64,000 nt of DNA from Massilia rhizosphaerae (GTDB taxonomy: Bacteria > Pseudomonadota > Gammaproteobacteria > Burkholderiales > Burkholderiaceae_D). The position numbers and the translations under genes are program-made. Shown in pieces: positions 37,240-46,753 of this stretch. The number at the start of each line of letters is the position of its first letter. Position 1 is the stretch's first letter. The stretch lies in the NCBI RefSeq assembly GCF_016093545.1, contig NZ_JADKYX010000022.1:1-64000 (forward strand). Reading direction: 5' to 3'. The notes under the pieces are model-generated. The model did no database searches, was not told where the DNA came from, and saw only the letters and a program-made list of their open reading frames with translations.

Positions 37240-38775
37240 TCATTTGGCGAGCTCCGCGAGCACCGCCGTGTACATTTGCAGGTTCAGCAGCAATTGCTTG
37301 GTCGTGATGAACTCGTGTTCCGAATGGCCCGTGTAGACCGTGTGCGGCATGGCCGGGCCGAAGCTGACGGCATGCGGGAACAAGCGCGAATTGGTCCCGC
37401 CGCCGATCGCGACCGGTTTCGGATCCTTGACGCCCGTGAAGTAGGCAAACGTCTTCATCAGCACCGGCAGCTGCGGCGCATCCTTTTGCACCCACGGGTC
37501 GCCGATCTGCGTCTTGACGTTCGCCAGCTGCACGTGCGCGCCCTGCCACTGCGCGAGCGCGGCATTGATCTCGTTCGTCAATTGCTCCGCGGTCTTGCCC
37601 TGCGGACGGCGGATGTTGATCGACAGTTCGATGCCGCCGTCCTGTTGCTGGCGGATCACGGTCGGGGCGAACGTCATCGGGCCCATGAAGTCGTCGCGGT
37701 AGGCGATGCTGCCGAATTTCTCGCCGTAGTAGCCGGTGCCCACCATGTCGTTGAGGAAGTTCACCAGCGCGCCGGCGGTCGTGTCCGGCCACGGCTGCAC
37801 GGCGAGCGCGTCGGCCAGCATGCTGATCGCGTTGACGCCGTTTTCCGGCTTGGACGAGTGCGCCGACAGGCCCTTGGCCGTGACGCGCAAGTCCTTGTCT
37901 TGCCACGCGAACTGGTAGTGCATGCCGGCCTGCTTGGCGGCGCGCGCGCGGATCTGCGCTTCCAGCGCCGGCGTCGCGTCGGCGACGACGGCTTCGGCAT
38001 CCTCCGGAATCTGGCTGCCGAAGAAGCCGCCCTTGAACGCCTTCACGAACGGCGCGCCCGCGGACGGCGCGGCGGTCTTGGCCGGCATGGTGACGGCCAG
38101 CGTGCCATAGCCCTTCTCCGCCGTCACGGCCGGATACTCCGAGTCGAGCGTGATGTTCATCTGCGGCACCGTATGCGTCTTCATGAAGGCTTCCAGCGCG
38201 GCCCAGTCCGATTCCTCGGCCATGTAGACGTACAGCTCGATGCGCTTGGACAGCGGCACCTGCAAATCCTTGAGCGACTTCATCGCGTACAGCGCGGTGG
38301 CGATCGGGCCCTTGTCGTCCTCGGCCCCGCGCGCCAGCAGGCGGCCCGGCTCGCTCGTGCGGTCCAGCTCGAACGGCGACTTCTTCCACTTGGCCGGATC
38401 GACGGGCTGCACGTCGCCGTGCGCGACGACGCCCACGCGCTCAAGCCCCTTGCCGAGGCCGACGACGGCCACGCAGCCATAGTCGGCGAAGTCCAGGCCC
38501 AGGCGCTGGGCTTCCTGCTGCAGGTAGGCCTTGAACGCCAGGTGGCGCGGATTGCGGTCGCACGGGATGTCCTTGTCGGCCACCGTGTTGTAGCTGACGA
38601 GCTTGGCCAGGGTATCGACGACGTCGTCGTGGTAAGCCGTCACCGCGTGTTTGGCCGCCTTGATCGCCGTCTCGTCCGGTACGGCCGGGGCCGCGGTCGG
38701 CGCCCCCATCGCGCCGGCCGCCCAGGCGAGGCTGATGGCCGCCGCCAGGTTGCGTGCGCTGGTTTTCGTTTTCAT
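37240..38775 (-). CDS. Exported M20 dipeptidase (PepV-like)
   Basis: 511 residues. A signal peptide ends near AMGAP. Metal ligands of the M20 fold are in VVAHGDVQPVD, RGAEDDKGP, AEESDW, LDSEYPAV and GHSEHE. A dimerisation-type lid lies between (about 215-390), as in PepV and carnosinase-like peptidases. It should cleave dipeptides in the periplasm. It ends just after a GC-rich stem and is transcribed away from the pirin gene. No operon partner is apparent. Confidence 0.88.
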   Translation of the reverse strand: MKTKTSARNLAAAISLAWAAGAMGAPTAAPAVPDETAIKAAKHAVTAYHDDVVDTLAKLVSYNTVADKDIPCDRNPRHLAFKAYLQQEAQRLGLDFADYGCVAVVGLGKGLERVGVVAHGDVQPVDPAKWKKSPFELDRTSEPGRLLARGAEDDKGPIATALYAMKSLKDLQVPLSKRIELYVYMAEESDWAALEAFMKTHTVPQMNITLDSEYPAVTAEKGYGTLAVTMPAKTAAPSAGAPFVKAFKGGFFGSQIPEDAEAVVADATPALEAQIRARAAKQAGMHYQFAWQDKDLRVTAKGLSAHSSKPENGVNAISMLADALAVQPWPDTTAGALVNFLNDMVGTGYYGEKFGSIAYRDDFMGPMTFAPTVIRQQQDGGIELSINIRRPQGKTAEQLTNEINAALAQWQGAHVQLANVKTQIGDPWVQKDAPQLPVLMKTFAYFTGVKDPKPVAIGGGTNSRLFPHAVSFGPAMPHTVYTGHSEHEFITTKQLLLNLQMYTAVLAELAK

Positions 38776-38905
38776 CGTTTAACGTCTCCATGATTGCAAA
38801 TGCGCAAAAAGTCTAGCAGGGAAGCGGAAAGCGTGCTGGCGACCCTTCGCCGCGCAATCGGCTATCGTATGGCCTCGCCATCGATGGCTCGATCAAGGAG
38901 AACGC

Positions 38906-39760
38906 ATGACGTACAAGATCATCCGCCGGGTCCACCCCGCGCTGCGCGACGACATCGGCGACCTGATCACGCAGCGTCCCGTGCCCAGCCCGCATCTGGA
39001 CCAGGTGGATCCCTTCCTGTTCCTCAACCACCACGGGCCGCAGGTCTACCCGCCGCACAACCGCGGCCTGCCGTTCGGCCCGCATCCGCACCGCGGCTTC
39101 GAGACCGTCACGTTCATCCTCGACGGCCTCCTCGCGCACCGCGACAGCGCGGGCCACGAGAGCGTGATCGGTCCCGGCGGCGTGCAATGGATGACGGCCG
39201 GCCGCGGCATCGTGCACGCGGAGGTATCGCCGCGGGAATTCATGGAACGCGGCGGGCCGCTGGAGATCCTGCAGCTGTGGGTCAACCTGCCGCCCGCCCT
39301 CAAGATGACGGCGCCGCGCTACGTCGGCCTGCAGCGCGACGCGATCCCCGTCGTGGACGACGGCGCGGGCGTGCGCGTGCACCTCGTGGCGGGGACGCAT
39401 GGCGGCGTGACGGGCCCGGTCGAATCGCTGACGGGCGTGTTCCTGTGCACGGTGGAGATGAAGGCAGGCGCGCGCCTGCACGTGGAAGGACTACTGGACC
39501 GCAATGTGTTCCTGTACGTCGTGCGCGGCGTGATCCAGTGCGCGCCGGAGACGGTCAGCGCGTTCCACCTGGCCGAGTTCGAGCCGCAGGGCGACGAACT
39601 GGAGATCCGGGCCGACCACGACAGCATCCTGCTGCTGGGTCATGCCGAGCCGATCCGCGAACCGGTCGTGGCGCACGGGCCGTTCGTCATGAATACGCGC
39701 GCGGAAATCCAGCAGGCGATCCATGACTACCAGGCCGGACGCTTCGGCGCGCCGATCTGA
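38906..39760 (+). CDS. Pirin-family protein
   Basis: 284 residues, full pirin length. The start follows AAGGAG. Cupin-type metal ligands are H60 and H62 in PHPHRGFE and H104 and E106 in GIVHAE. A second cupin half follows. Pirins bind Fe(II) and act as redox sensors or quercetinases. Nothing nearby suggests which role applies. A single-gene unit. Confidence 0.9.
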   Translation: MTYKIIRRVHPALRDDIGDLITQRPVPSPHLDQVDPFLFLNHHGPQVYPPHNRGLPFGPHPHRGFETVTFILDGLLAHRDSAGHESVIGPGGVQWMTAGRGIVHAEVSPREFMERGGPLEILQLWVNLPPALKMTAPRYVGLQRDAIPVVDDGAGVRVHLVAGTHGGVTGPVESLTGVFLCTVEMKAGARLHVEGLLDRNVFLYVVRGVIQCAPETVSAFHLAEFEPQGDELEIRADHDSILLLGHAEPIREPVVAHGPFVMNTRAEIQQAIHDYQAGRFGAPI

Positions 39761-39826
39761 ATCGCGGCGTTGAAAGGCGCCGGCCCGGACCGCATCGGCC
39801 AGGCCGGCCGTGTTCTGCGCCGCGCA

Positions 39827-40192
39827 TCAGCGCGCGGCCTGGTTGACGACGACCTCGTCGGCGAACGGCACCTGGTTGAAGGCGACGATGGCGCCGGTGT
39901 CGCGCGTGACGAATTTCTTGGGACCGACCGGCACCAATTCTTCGTGCTTGCCATCCAGGTCGACGTACAGCTTGTTCATCCGGTTCGTCACCTTGACGGT
40001 GCGGCCGTCGGTGAGGCGGAACGCGCCACGCATGTGCTCGGCTTCGTCCCAGGTCAGGCGATAGGCATGCGGTGCCCCCTGGACCAGCACGTTGCCGGCC
40101 ATGGACGACATGGGTGCGACGGACGGGTCGGCGAACGCGGACAGCGACAGGGTGGCGGCACCGATGAAGGCCAGGGCTTGTTGAATGCGCAT
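39827..40192 (-). CDS. Small exported hypothetical protein
   Basis: 121 residues. The start at 40192 has GGAG upstream; a longer frame does not. The signal peptide ends SAFA, cleaving before DPSVAP. The mature 98 residues read like a single beta-rich domain (YRLTWDEAEHMRGAFRLTDG, TVKVTNRMNKLYVDLDG). No Cys is visible. I do not recognise a family. It lies between the pirin and asparaginase genes, converging with the pirin. Confidence 0.65.
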   Translation of the reverse strand: MRIQQALAFIGAATLSLSAFADPSVAPMSSMAGNVLVQGAPHAYRLTWDEAEHMRGAFRLTDGRTVKVTNRMNKLYVDLDGKHEELVPVGPKKFVTRDTGAIVAFNQVPFADEVVVNQAAR

Positions 40193-40524
40193 GATTGCTC
40201 CAAAGTCAAGATACGAAACATAGAACGGACCACGAGCTCGATTCCAAAATGATCGTTTGATGCTCAAGCGGCCCACCGATTTTCATATCGCCGCGTCGTT
40301 AATGTGCGGCGAGTGATGACAGTGTAGGAAGCGCTTCATCAAGCGTCATCGGCGAACTGCCGAACCGTCGAAAACAGGGGATGAACGGTCGAAAAACCGG
40401 GCCGAATTGCAGCGGATGCATACAGTTTTTGGCATCGTTTCGGCAGGCTGCCGGGCGCGCGCGGCGGCCGTTATCCGTTACAGTGTCGGCTTCCAGAAAG
40501 CCCATCCAGGCGAAGGAGAGACCG

Positions 40525-41574
40525 ATGCATCCAGTGCCATTGGTGGCCACGACGCGTGGCTATCCGCAGGACCGCGGCCACGCCGGCGGCTATGCGGTCG
40601 AGAACATCCACTACGGTTCGATCGCCGTCGTCGACGTGGCCGGGCGCCTGCTGTGGTCGGCGGGCGATCCCGACGTCATGACCTTCACCCGCTCGGCGCT
40701 GAAGCCGTTCCAGGCCCTGCCCTTCGTGCTGGACGACGGCCCCGCCCGCTTCGGACTCACGCGCGCCGAGCTCGCGCTGCTGTGCGCCAGCCACTCCGGC
40801 GAAGAAAAGCATCTGGTGGGCGTGACGGCCATCCTCGACAAGATCGGCGTCGACGAAAGCGAGCTCGCCTGCGGCTGCGCGGCGCCGCTGTACTACGACG
40901 CTGTCGGCCTGCCCGTGCCGGCCGGACGGCGCTGGCGCACGGTCCATCACAATTGCTCGGGCAAGCACAGCGGCTTCCTCGGCTGGTGCCGCCTGCACGG
41001 CGTGCCCACCGACGGCTACGTCGATCCCGCGCACCCGCTGCAGCGGGCCATCCGCGCCACCCTGGCCGACTGCGTGCAGATGGCGGAAGACACCCTGCCG
41101 ATGGGCATCGACGGCTGCTCCGCGCCGAATTACGCGATGCCGTTGGCGCGCCTCGCGCACCTGTACGCGCGCCTGGCGCAACCGGGCCCGGACGCCCGCC
41201 TGGGCAGCGCGCTGGGCGAGCTGTTCGACGCGATGACGGGCCATCCGGACATGGTGTCGGGCGATTCGCGCACCGACCTCGCCTGGATGCAGGCCGGCGG
41301 CGGCGACTGGGTCGCCAAGATCGGCGCCGACGCCGTGCAGGCCATCGGCATCCGCTCGGCCGGCATCGGCATCGCGATCAAGGTCTCGGACGGCGCCCCG
41401 CGCGCCCTGCACCCGGCCACGTTCGCCGTGCTCGACCAGCTGGGCCTGCTGGACGCCACCCGCCGCGCCCACCTGGAACCCTACCGCGCCCCGCCGCTCA
41501 AGAACGCCCGCGGCATCGTGGCCGGCGACATCCACGCCGTCTTCACACTCGAACAAGCCGATTCCCCAACCTGA
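40525..41574 (+). CDS. Asparaginase of the rhizobial (PF06089) type
   Basis: 349 residues; the ATG follows AAGGAGAGACC. It belongs to the AnsA-like/ReAV family, unrelated in fold to type II bacterial asparaginases. Catalytic Ser-Lys pairs are visible as S57 and K60 in FTRSALK and a Ser near 89 in CASHSG. The zinc region has C144 and K147 in HNCSGKH. It hydrolyses asparagine to aspartate and ammonia. Its stop codon falls in a repeat unit, so the end of the gene is shared with the palindromic element at 41574-41770. Confidence 0.85.
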   Translation: MHPVPLVATTRGYPQDRGHAGGYAVENIHYGSIAVVDVAGRLLWSAGDPDVMTFTRSALKPFQALPFVLDDGPARFGLTRAELALLCASHSGEEKHLVGVTAILDKIGVDESELACGCAAPLYYDAVGLPVPAGRRWRTVHHNCSGKHSGFLGWCRLHGVPTDGYVDPAHPLQRAIRATLADCVQMAEDTLPMGIDGCSAPNYAMPLARLAHLYARLAQPGPDARLGSALGELFDAMTGHPDMVSGDSRTDLAWMQAGGGDWVAKIGADAVQAIGIRSAGIGIAIKVSDGAPRALHPATFAVLDQLGLLDATRRAHLEPYRAPPLKNARGIVAGDIHAVFTLEQADSPT

Positions 41575-41770
41575 AATTCGGGGTCAGAGCAGAAATTCGG
41601 GGTCAGAGCACTTTTTGGTGAAATGGCGCCGCAACCATATTTGCCCCTGATGGGCGGCAGGCACCGGGAAAACAGCCCCGTATTCATCGGCTGTCCCACT
41701 GCCAGATCAATTGTTCGAAAAAGTGCTCTGACCCCGAATTTGTCGCGAAAAGTGCTCTGACCCCGAATTT
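41574..41770. repeat. REPIN-like element with four copies of a GGGGTCAGAGCA unit
   Basis: Two direct copies (41574-41591 and 41593-41616) of AAATTCGGGGTCAGAGCA face two inverted copies (41718-41741 and 41748-41770) of the same unit. About 100 bases separate the halves. The inner copies carry an extra CTTTTT/AAAAAG edge. Similar GGGGTCAGAGC motifs flank IS200-like REP-associated transposases in betaproteobacteria. No transposase is present, so this looks like a non-autonomous element. Confidence 0.85.
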
Positions 41771-41807
41771 CGGTCTCTTGCACAGTTTGTTTCCATGAAC
41801 TAAACTC

Positions 41808-41821
41808 GATAGGTTTCTATC
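41808..41821. promoter_or_regulatory. MarR-type operator candidate
   Basis: GATAG-GTTT-CTATC is a perfect inverted repeat ending 14 bases before the MarR start. A TTGCAC/TAAACT pair (41778-41783, 41801-41806, 17-base spacer) gives a weak promoter next to it. Binding of the MarR protein here would close the efflux operon. Confidence 0.5.
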
Positions 41822-41834
41822 TATTTCATGACTA

Positions 41835-42284
41835 ATGATGAGTAGCCTACCCGAATCGGCCGGCGAGCGCTTCTCGGCGGCGCTGCACACGAGCGCGCGC
41901 CTGTGGCGGCTCGCGCTGGACAAGCGCCTCAAGCACCTCGGCATCGGCCAGTCCGGGTGGATCACGATCGCGATGGTCGCCAAGTCGGGCGAGCCGATGT
42001 CGCAGCGGGCGCTGGCCGACCTGGTCGGCGTCGAGGGGCCGTCGATGGTGTCGATGCTGGACCGCCTGGAGCGCGACGGCCTGGTCACGCGCGCGCCCTC
42101 CCCCACCGACCGCCGCGTGAAACTCGTGCACCTGACCGACACCGGCAAGACCGTCTACGACGAAGTCCACCAGGAAGCGGCCGCGTTCCGCGCGAACCTG
42201 CTGGCCGGCATCGACCAGGAAGCGCTCACCGCCGCCGCCGTCCTGCTGGAAGCGCTGAAGCAGCGCATCGAGGACGCCCTGTGA
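41835..42284 (+). CDS. MarR-family transcriptional regulator of an efflux operon
   Basis: 149 residues, winged helix-turn-helix with the recognition segment QRALADLVGVEGPSMVSMLDRLERDGLV and the wing RAPSPTDRRVKLVHLT. It probably represses its own operon until a small toxic compound binds. Two ATGs (41835, 41838) are possible. The stop overlaps the next gene's GTG, and the efflux genes follow in order. Confidence 0.9.
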   Translation: MMSSLPESAGERFSAALHTSARLWRLALDKRLKHLGIGQSGWITIAMVAKSGEPMSQRALADLVGVEGPSMVSMLDRLERDGLVTRAPSPTDRRVKLVHLTDTGKTVYDEVHQEAAAFRANLLAGIDQEALTAAAVLLEALKQRIEDAL

Positions 42285-43813
42285 CCACGGCGGCGCCCAT
42301 CAACCGCACGATGATCACGATCTCGATCATGCTGGCGACGATCATCCAGGCGCTGGACGGCACCATCGCGAACGTCGCCCTGCCGCACATGCAGGGATCG
42401 CTGTCGGCGTCGCAGGACCAGATCACGTGGGTGCTGACGTCGTTCATCGTGGCGGCCGCCATCGCGACGCCGCTCAACGGCTGGCTCGTCGACCGCTTCG
42501 GCCTGAAGAACGTGTTCCTCGTGTCCGTCGCCGGCTTCACGCTCGCCTCGGTGCTGTGCGGGATCTCGGCCACGCTGACGGAAATCGTCGTCGCGCGCAT
42601 GCTGCAGGGCGTGTTCGGCGCGGCGCTCGTGCCGCTGTCGCAGTCCGTCCTCCTCGACATCAACCCGCGCGAAAAGCACGGCTCCGCGATGGCCGTGTGG
42701 GGCATGGGCGTGATGATCGGCCCGATCCTGGGACCGACCCTCGGCGGCTGGCTGACGGACAGCTACAGCTGGCGCTGGGTGTTCTTCATCAACGTGCCGA
42801 TCGGCGCGATGGCCTTCTGGGGCATCTGGCGCTATATCCACGGGACCGATCCGGCGCGCCGCATCCGCTTCGACGTGTTCGGCTTCGTCACGCTGTCCGT
42901 CGCCATCGGCGCGCTGCAGATGCTGCTCGACCGCGGCGAGCAGAACGACTGGTTCGGGTCGACCGAGACGTGGGTCGAGCTGATCCTGACGACGCTCGCG
43001 TTCTCCTACTTCATCGGCCACACGCTGACGCGCCCCGCCGGCCAGTCCTTCGTCGACTTCCGCCTGCTCAAGAACGCCAACTACGTCACGGGCCTGCTGT
43101 TGATCTTCATCGTCGGCATGGTCCTGTTCGCGACGCGCGCGCTGATGCCGACGATGCTGCAGGGCTTGATGGGGTATCCGGCCAAGCTGGCCGGCCTCGT
43201 GACGGCACCGTCGGGCCTGGGCACGATGGCCGCGATGCTGGTCGTCGGCCGCCTCACGGGCAAGGTCGATTTCCGGCTGCTGCTCGGCGTCGGCTTCGCC
43301 ATCACCGCGTTCTCGCTGTGGCAGATGACGCATTACACGCTCGTGCTGTCGCAGTCGGACATCGTGTGGCCGGGCGTGATCCAGGGCGTCGGCCTGGGCC
43401 TCGTGTTCGTGCCGCTGTCGGCCGCCACGTTCGCCACGCTCTCGCCGCAGATGCGCGCGGAAGGCACGGCCCTGTACAGCCTCGTGCGCAACATCGGCTC
43501 GTCGATCGGCATCGCCCTCGTGCAGGCGCTCCTCGTGCGCAACACGCAGATTGCGCACGCGTCGCTGGTCACGCAGGTGAACGCCGCGAATCCGGCCGTG
43601 CGCGATCCCGTAGGTCTCTACGACCTGGCGACGCAGGCCGGCCCGGCCCTCATCAACAACGAAATCACGCGCCAGGCGTCGATGATCGCCTACGTCGACG
43701 ACTACTGGCTCATGATGCTCCTGACCCTGGCCGTGATCCCGACGCTGCTGCTGATCCGCCCGCCCAAGAGAGCCGCCGCGCCCGCGCAGGTGGACCACGC
43801 GGCCCTCGAATGA
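42281..43813 (+). CDS. DHA2-family (EmrB/QacA-like) drug efflux transporter
   Basis: 510 residues from a GTG overlapping the MarR stop; an ATG at 42311 is a shorter option. Fourteen-helix DHA2 shape with the motif LDGTIANVALP in helix 1, LVDRFGLKNVF in loop 2-3 and GPILGPTLGGWLTDSYSWRW in helix 5. It is the inner-membrane part of a tripartite pump, working with the EmrA-like and NodT-like proteins encoded next. Substrates in the family are hydrophobic drugs. Confidence 0.92.
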   Translation: MTTAAPINRTMITISIMLATIIQALDGTIANVALPHMQGSLSASQDQITWVLTSFIVAAAIATPLNGWLVDRFGLKNVFLVSVAGFTLASVLCGISATLTEIVVARMLQGVFGAALVPLSQSVLLDINPREKHGSAMAVWGMGVMIGPILGPTLGGWLTDSYSWRWVFFINVPIGAMAFWGIWRYIHGTDPARRIRFDVFGFVTLSVAIGALQMLLDRGEQNDWFGSTETWVELILTTLAFSYFIGHTLTRPAGQSFVDFRLLKNANYVTGLLLIFIVGMVLFATRALMPTMLQGLMGYPAKLAGLVTAPSGLGTMAAMLVVGRLTGKVDFRLLLGVGFAITAFSLWQMTHYTLVLSQSDIVWPGVIQGVGLGLVFVPLSAATFATLSPQMRAEGTALYSLVRNIGSSIGIALVQALLVRNTQIAHASLVTQVNAANPAVRDPVGLYDLATQAGPALINNEITRQASMIAYVDDYWLMMLLTLAVIPTLLLIRPPKRAAAPAQVDHAALE

Positions 43814-43829
43814 ACCGAAAGACCTTCAC

Positions 43830-45281
43830 GTGCGACACTTCAAACTGATTCCCATCGCGGCCGCGGCACTGGCCCTGCTGTCCGGCTGCATCAGCGTCCC
43901 GCCCGACGCGCACCCGGTCAAGGGACCCGATGTCGCGCACGCCCAGCATGCGAGCGCGATCCGCCTGCCGGCCGACGCCTGGCCGGCCGACCAGTGGTGG
44001 CTCGATTACCGCGACCCGCAGCTGAACGCGCTCGTGGCCCGCGCCCTGCGCGACAGTCCGACGCTCGCCGTGGCCGCCGCGCGCGTCGCCAGCGCCCGCG
44101 CGGCGTTCGGCGTGGCGGTCGCGGACGAAGGCGGCCGCGTGGACCTGGCGACAGGCCTGAACCGCCAGCGCTATTCCTCGAACGGATTTTTCCCGCCGCC
44201 GATCGGCGGGGCGTGGTTCAACGACGCCTCCGTCGCGCTGCGCGCCAGCTACGACGTCGACTGGTGGGGCAAGCACCGCGCCCTCATCGCCGCCGCGCTG
44301 GGCGAGACGAATGCGGCCGCCGCGGAAAGCGCGCAGGCGCGCCTGACGCTCACGGCGGCCGTCGTGCAGAGCTATCTGCGCCTGCAGATGCTGTGGGCGC
44401 GCCAGGACAACACGAACGCGCTGATCGCCCTGCAGCGCGACGTGATCGCCGGCCGCAAGACGCGCATGGCCCACGGCCTGCTGAGCCTCGACAGCCTGCA
44501 GAGCGCCGAGCAGGACCTGGCCGCGCTGCAGGAACAGGCCGCGCGCTACGCCACCGACGCCGCGCGCGAACGCGAAGGCCTGCGCGCCCTGATCGGTGGC
44601 GACGCCGCCGCGCTGGACGACCTCGCCCGCTTCCAGCCGGCGCCCGCGATCGACGCCGTGCCGCGCGAACTGGGCATGGAATTGCTCGCGCGCCGCCCCG
44701 ACCTGCAGGCGGCGCGCTGGCGCGTGGAGGCGCAGCTGGGCCGCGTGGCGGCCAGCGAAGCGGCGTTCCGGCCCGACATCAACCTCGCAGCTGCCATCGG
44801 CCTCGATGCGACGTCGCTCGGCAAGCTGCTGCGCTATCCGAGCCGCACGCCGCTGATCGGCGCCACGCTCGACCTGCCACTGTTCGACAGCGGCCGCCTG
44901 CACGCCCAGCTGGGCAGCGCGCGCAGCAGCCGCGACGAACTGCTGGCCGAGTACGACGAGGCCGTGCTGGACGCGGTGCGCGACGTCGCGCGCGAGGCGG
45001 CCACCCTGCAAGGCATCGCGCAGGAGACGCAGGCGCACGCCGCGACGCTGGACGCGAGCCGCAAACTGGTCGCGAACGCCGAGGCGCGCATGCGGCGCGG
45101 CCTGGCCGACCACGCCGCTGTGCTGCAGGCGCGCATGGCCGTGCTGCGCCAGCGCGACGCCGGCCTGCAGCTGACGGACGCGCGCCTGCAGACCCAGGTC
45201 GCCCTCATCAAGGCGCTCGGCGGCGGCTATCACGCGGCGCCGCCGACGTCGCCCGCCCTCACCCAATCGAATACGAAGTGA
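43830..45281 (+). CDS. NodT-family outer-membrane efflux lipoprotein
   Basis: 483 residues from a GTG start. The lipobox LLSGC places the lipid-bearing Cys at 20. Two OEP repeats follow with the typical Asp-Leu-Tyr-like ASYDVDWWGKHRALIAAA and coiled-coil stretches. NodT proteins form the outer-membrane channel of RND or EmrAB-type pumps. Its stop overlaps the GTG in front of the EmrA-like gene, so it belongs to this operon. Confidence 0.92.
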   Translation: MRHFKLIPIAAAALALLSGCISVPPDAHPVKGPDVAHAQHASAIRLPADAWPADQWWLDYRDPQLNALVARALRDSPTLAVAAARVASARAAFGVAVADEGGRVDLATGLNRQRYSSNGFFPPPIGGAWFNDASVALRASYDVDWWGKHRALIAAALGETNAAAAESAQARLTLTAAVVQSYLRLQMLWARQDNTNALIALQRDVIAGRKTRMAHGLLSLDSLQSAEQDLAALQEQAARYATDAAREREGLRALIGGDAAALDDLARFQPAPAIDAVPRELGMELLARRPDLQAARWRVEAQLGRVAASEAAFRPDINLAAAIGLDATSLGKLLRYPSRTPLIGATLDLPLFDSGRLHAQLGSARSSRDELLAEYDEAVLDAVRDVAREAATLQGIAQETQAHAATLDASRKLVANAEARMRRGLADHAAVLQARMAVLRQRDAGLQLTDARLQTQVALIKALGGGYHAAPPTSPALTQSNTK

Positions 45282-45289
45282 ACGACACC

Positions 45290-46444
45290 ATGAGCACCGA
45301 GACCCAAGCCAACTCGAACAATAAACGCCGCGCCGTCCTGGCCGGCATCACCGTCGCCTTCCTCGCCGCCGGCGCGGCCTACGGCGCCTATTACGCGCTG
45401 GTGCTGTCCAAGCGCGTCGAGACGGACAACGCCTACGTGGGCGGCAACCTCGTGAACGTGTCGTCGCAGGTGGCGGGCAGCGTCGTCGAGATCCGTGCCG
45501 ACGAGACCCAGCTCGTGCGGGCCGGCATGGAGATCGTCCGCCTCGATCCGTCCGACGCCGAAGTCGCGCTGGCCCAGGCCGAGGCGCGCCTGGGCACGGC
45601 CGTGCGCCAGCAGCGCGAGCGCTACACCAACGTGGCGCAGTACGAGGCCCTCGTCGGCCAGCGCCGCGTGGAACTCAAGGCCAAGCAGGAAGACCTGGCG
45701 CGCCGCGCGCCGCTGGCGGCCGACCGCCTCGTCTCCGGCGAGGACGTGGCGCACGCCCGGCGCGCCGTCGACGACGCCAAAGCCGCGCTGGAAGTGGCGC
45801 AGAAGCAGCTCGCGGCCGCGCGCGTGACGGTGGCGGGCGTGTCGCCCGCCGAGCACCCGGCCGTGCTGGCCGCGAAGGCGGACTACCTGGCCGCGTGGCT
45901 GGCCGCGCGCCGCAACGCCATCGTCGCGCCGGTGTCGGGCTATGTGGCCAAGCGCAGCGTGCAGGTCGGCAGCCGCATCGCGCCGGGCACGCCGCTGCTG
46001 GCCATCGTGCCGCTGGACCAGCTGTGGGTCGACGCCAACTTCAAGGAATCGGAACTGCGCGACATCCGCGTGGGCCAGCCGGCCACCGTCGTCGCCGACA
46101 TCTACGGCGGCAAGGTGGTCTACCACGGCAAGGTCATGGGCCTGGGCGCGGGCACGGGCAGCGCGTTCTCGCTGCTGCCGGCGCAGAACGCCACCGGCAA
46201 CTGGATCAAGGTCGTGCAGCGGGTGCCGGTGCGCATCTCGCTCGCCCCGAAGGAGCTGGCCGCGCATCCGCTGCGCGTGGGCTTGTCGACCACGGTCGAC
46301 GTGGACATCGCCAACCAGGGCGGCAGCGCGCTCGGCACGGTCGCCGCGCCGGCGCCCGCGTATGCGACCAATGTCCTCGATCAGCCGTTGCAGCAGGCGC
46401 GGGCGGCGACCGATGCCATCGTCGCCAGGAACATGGCGAATTGA
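45290..46444 (+). CDS. EmrA/HlyD-family membrane-fusion protein
   Basis: 384 residues from the ATG at 45290; a GTG at 45278 overlapping the previous stop would add four residues. One membrane anchor near residues 20-45, then the barrel-sandwich halves (DNAYVGGNLVNVSSQVAGSV and IVAPVSGYVAKRSVQVGSRI) around a coiled coil. It bridges the inner-membrane transporter and the NodT channel. It is the last gene of the efflux operon and lies 10 bases from the convergent emfourin gene. Confidence 0.92.
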   Translation: MSTETQANSNNKRRAVLAGITVAFLAAGAAYGAYYALVLSKRVETDNAYVGGNLVNVSSQVAGSVVEIRADETQLVRAGMEIVRLDPSDAEVALAQAEARLGTAVRQQRERYTNVAQYEALVGQRRVELKAKQEDLARRAPLAADRLVSGEDVAHARRAVDDAKAALEVAQKQLAAARVTVAGVSPAEHPAVLAAKADYLAAWLAARRNAIVAPVSGYVAKRSVQVGSRIAPGTPLLAIVPLDQLWVDANFKESELRDIRVGQPATVVADIYGGKVVYHGKVMGLGAGTGSAFSLLPAQNATGNWIKVVQRVPVRISLAPKELAAHPLRVGLSTTVDVDIANQGGSALGTVAAPAPAYATNVLDQPLQQARAATDAIVARNMAN

Positions 46445-46453
46445 TTAATCGAT

Positions 46454-46753
46454 TCAGTCCGGCGGCCGCGCCTCGATGATCTCGACCAGGTCGCGCAACG
46501 CGGCCGGCGCCGCGTCGAGGTGAAAGCGCACCTGCCGCGGCGCGCCGTCGGCGATCGTCAGCGTGTACGTGAAATCCCACGGCTGCGGCCGCGCCTTCAA
46601 CAGCGTCGCCGGCAGTTGCGCCGGGTCGAGCGCCTGCACGAGCGCGCGCACGCGCGCGCCCTCGGCGGCGGGCAGGCCGTCGACGTCGACGCTGCGCGTC
46701 TGCGCGCCCGCCGGCCCCGTGAAGCCGCCCACGCAATGCAGCGACAGGCGCAT
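46454..46753 (-). CDS. Emfourin-type inhibitor of M4 protease
   Basis: 99 residues from the ATG at 46753, which overlaps the stop of the M4 peptidase gene by one to four bases. The sequence has the emfourin pattern: MRLSLHCVGGF at the start, SVDVDGLP, and FTYTLTIADG with a terminal helix. Emfourins block protealysin-like M4 proteases encoded beside them. It is cytoplasmic by its lack of a signal peptide. The adjacency and overlap make the pairing convincing. Confidence 0.8.
   Translation of the reverse strand: MRLSLHCVGGFTGPAGAQTRSVDVDGLPAAEGARVRALVQALDPAQLPATLLKARPQPWDFTYTLTIADGAPRQVRFHLDAAPAALRDLVEIIEARPPD

Noticed and set aside
41574-41770. Possible CRISPR or attachment site
   Set aside because: Two direct plus two inverted copies and no regular spacers point to a palindromic repeat element.
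42281-46444. RND efflux system
   Set aside because: The pump protein is a 14-helix DHA2 type of about 510 residues, not an RND protein of about 1,000.
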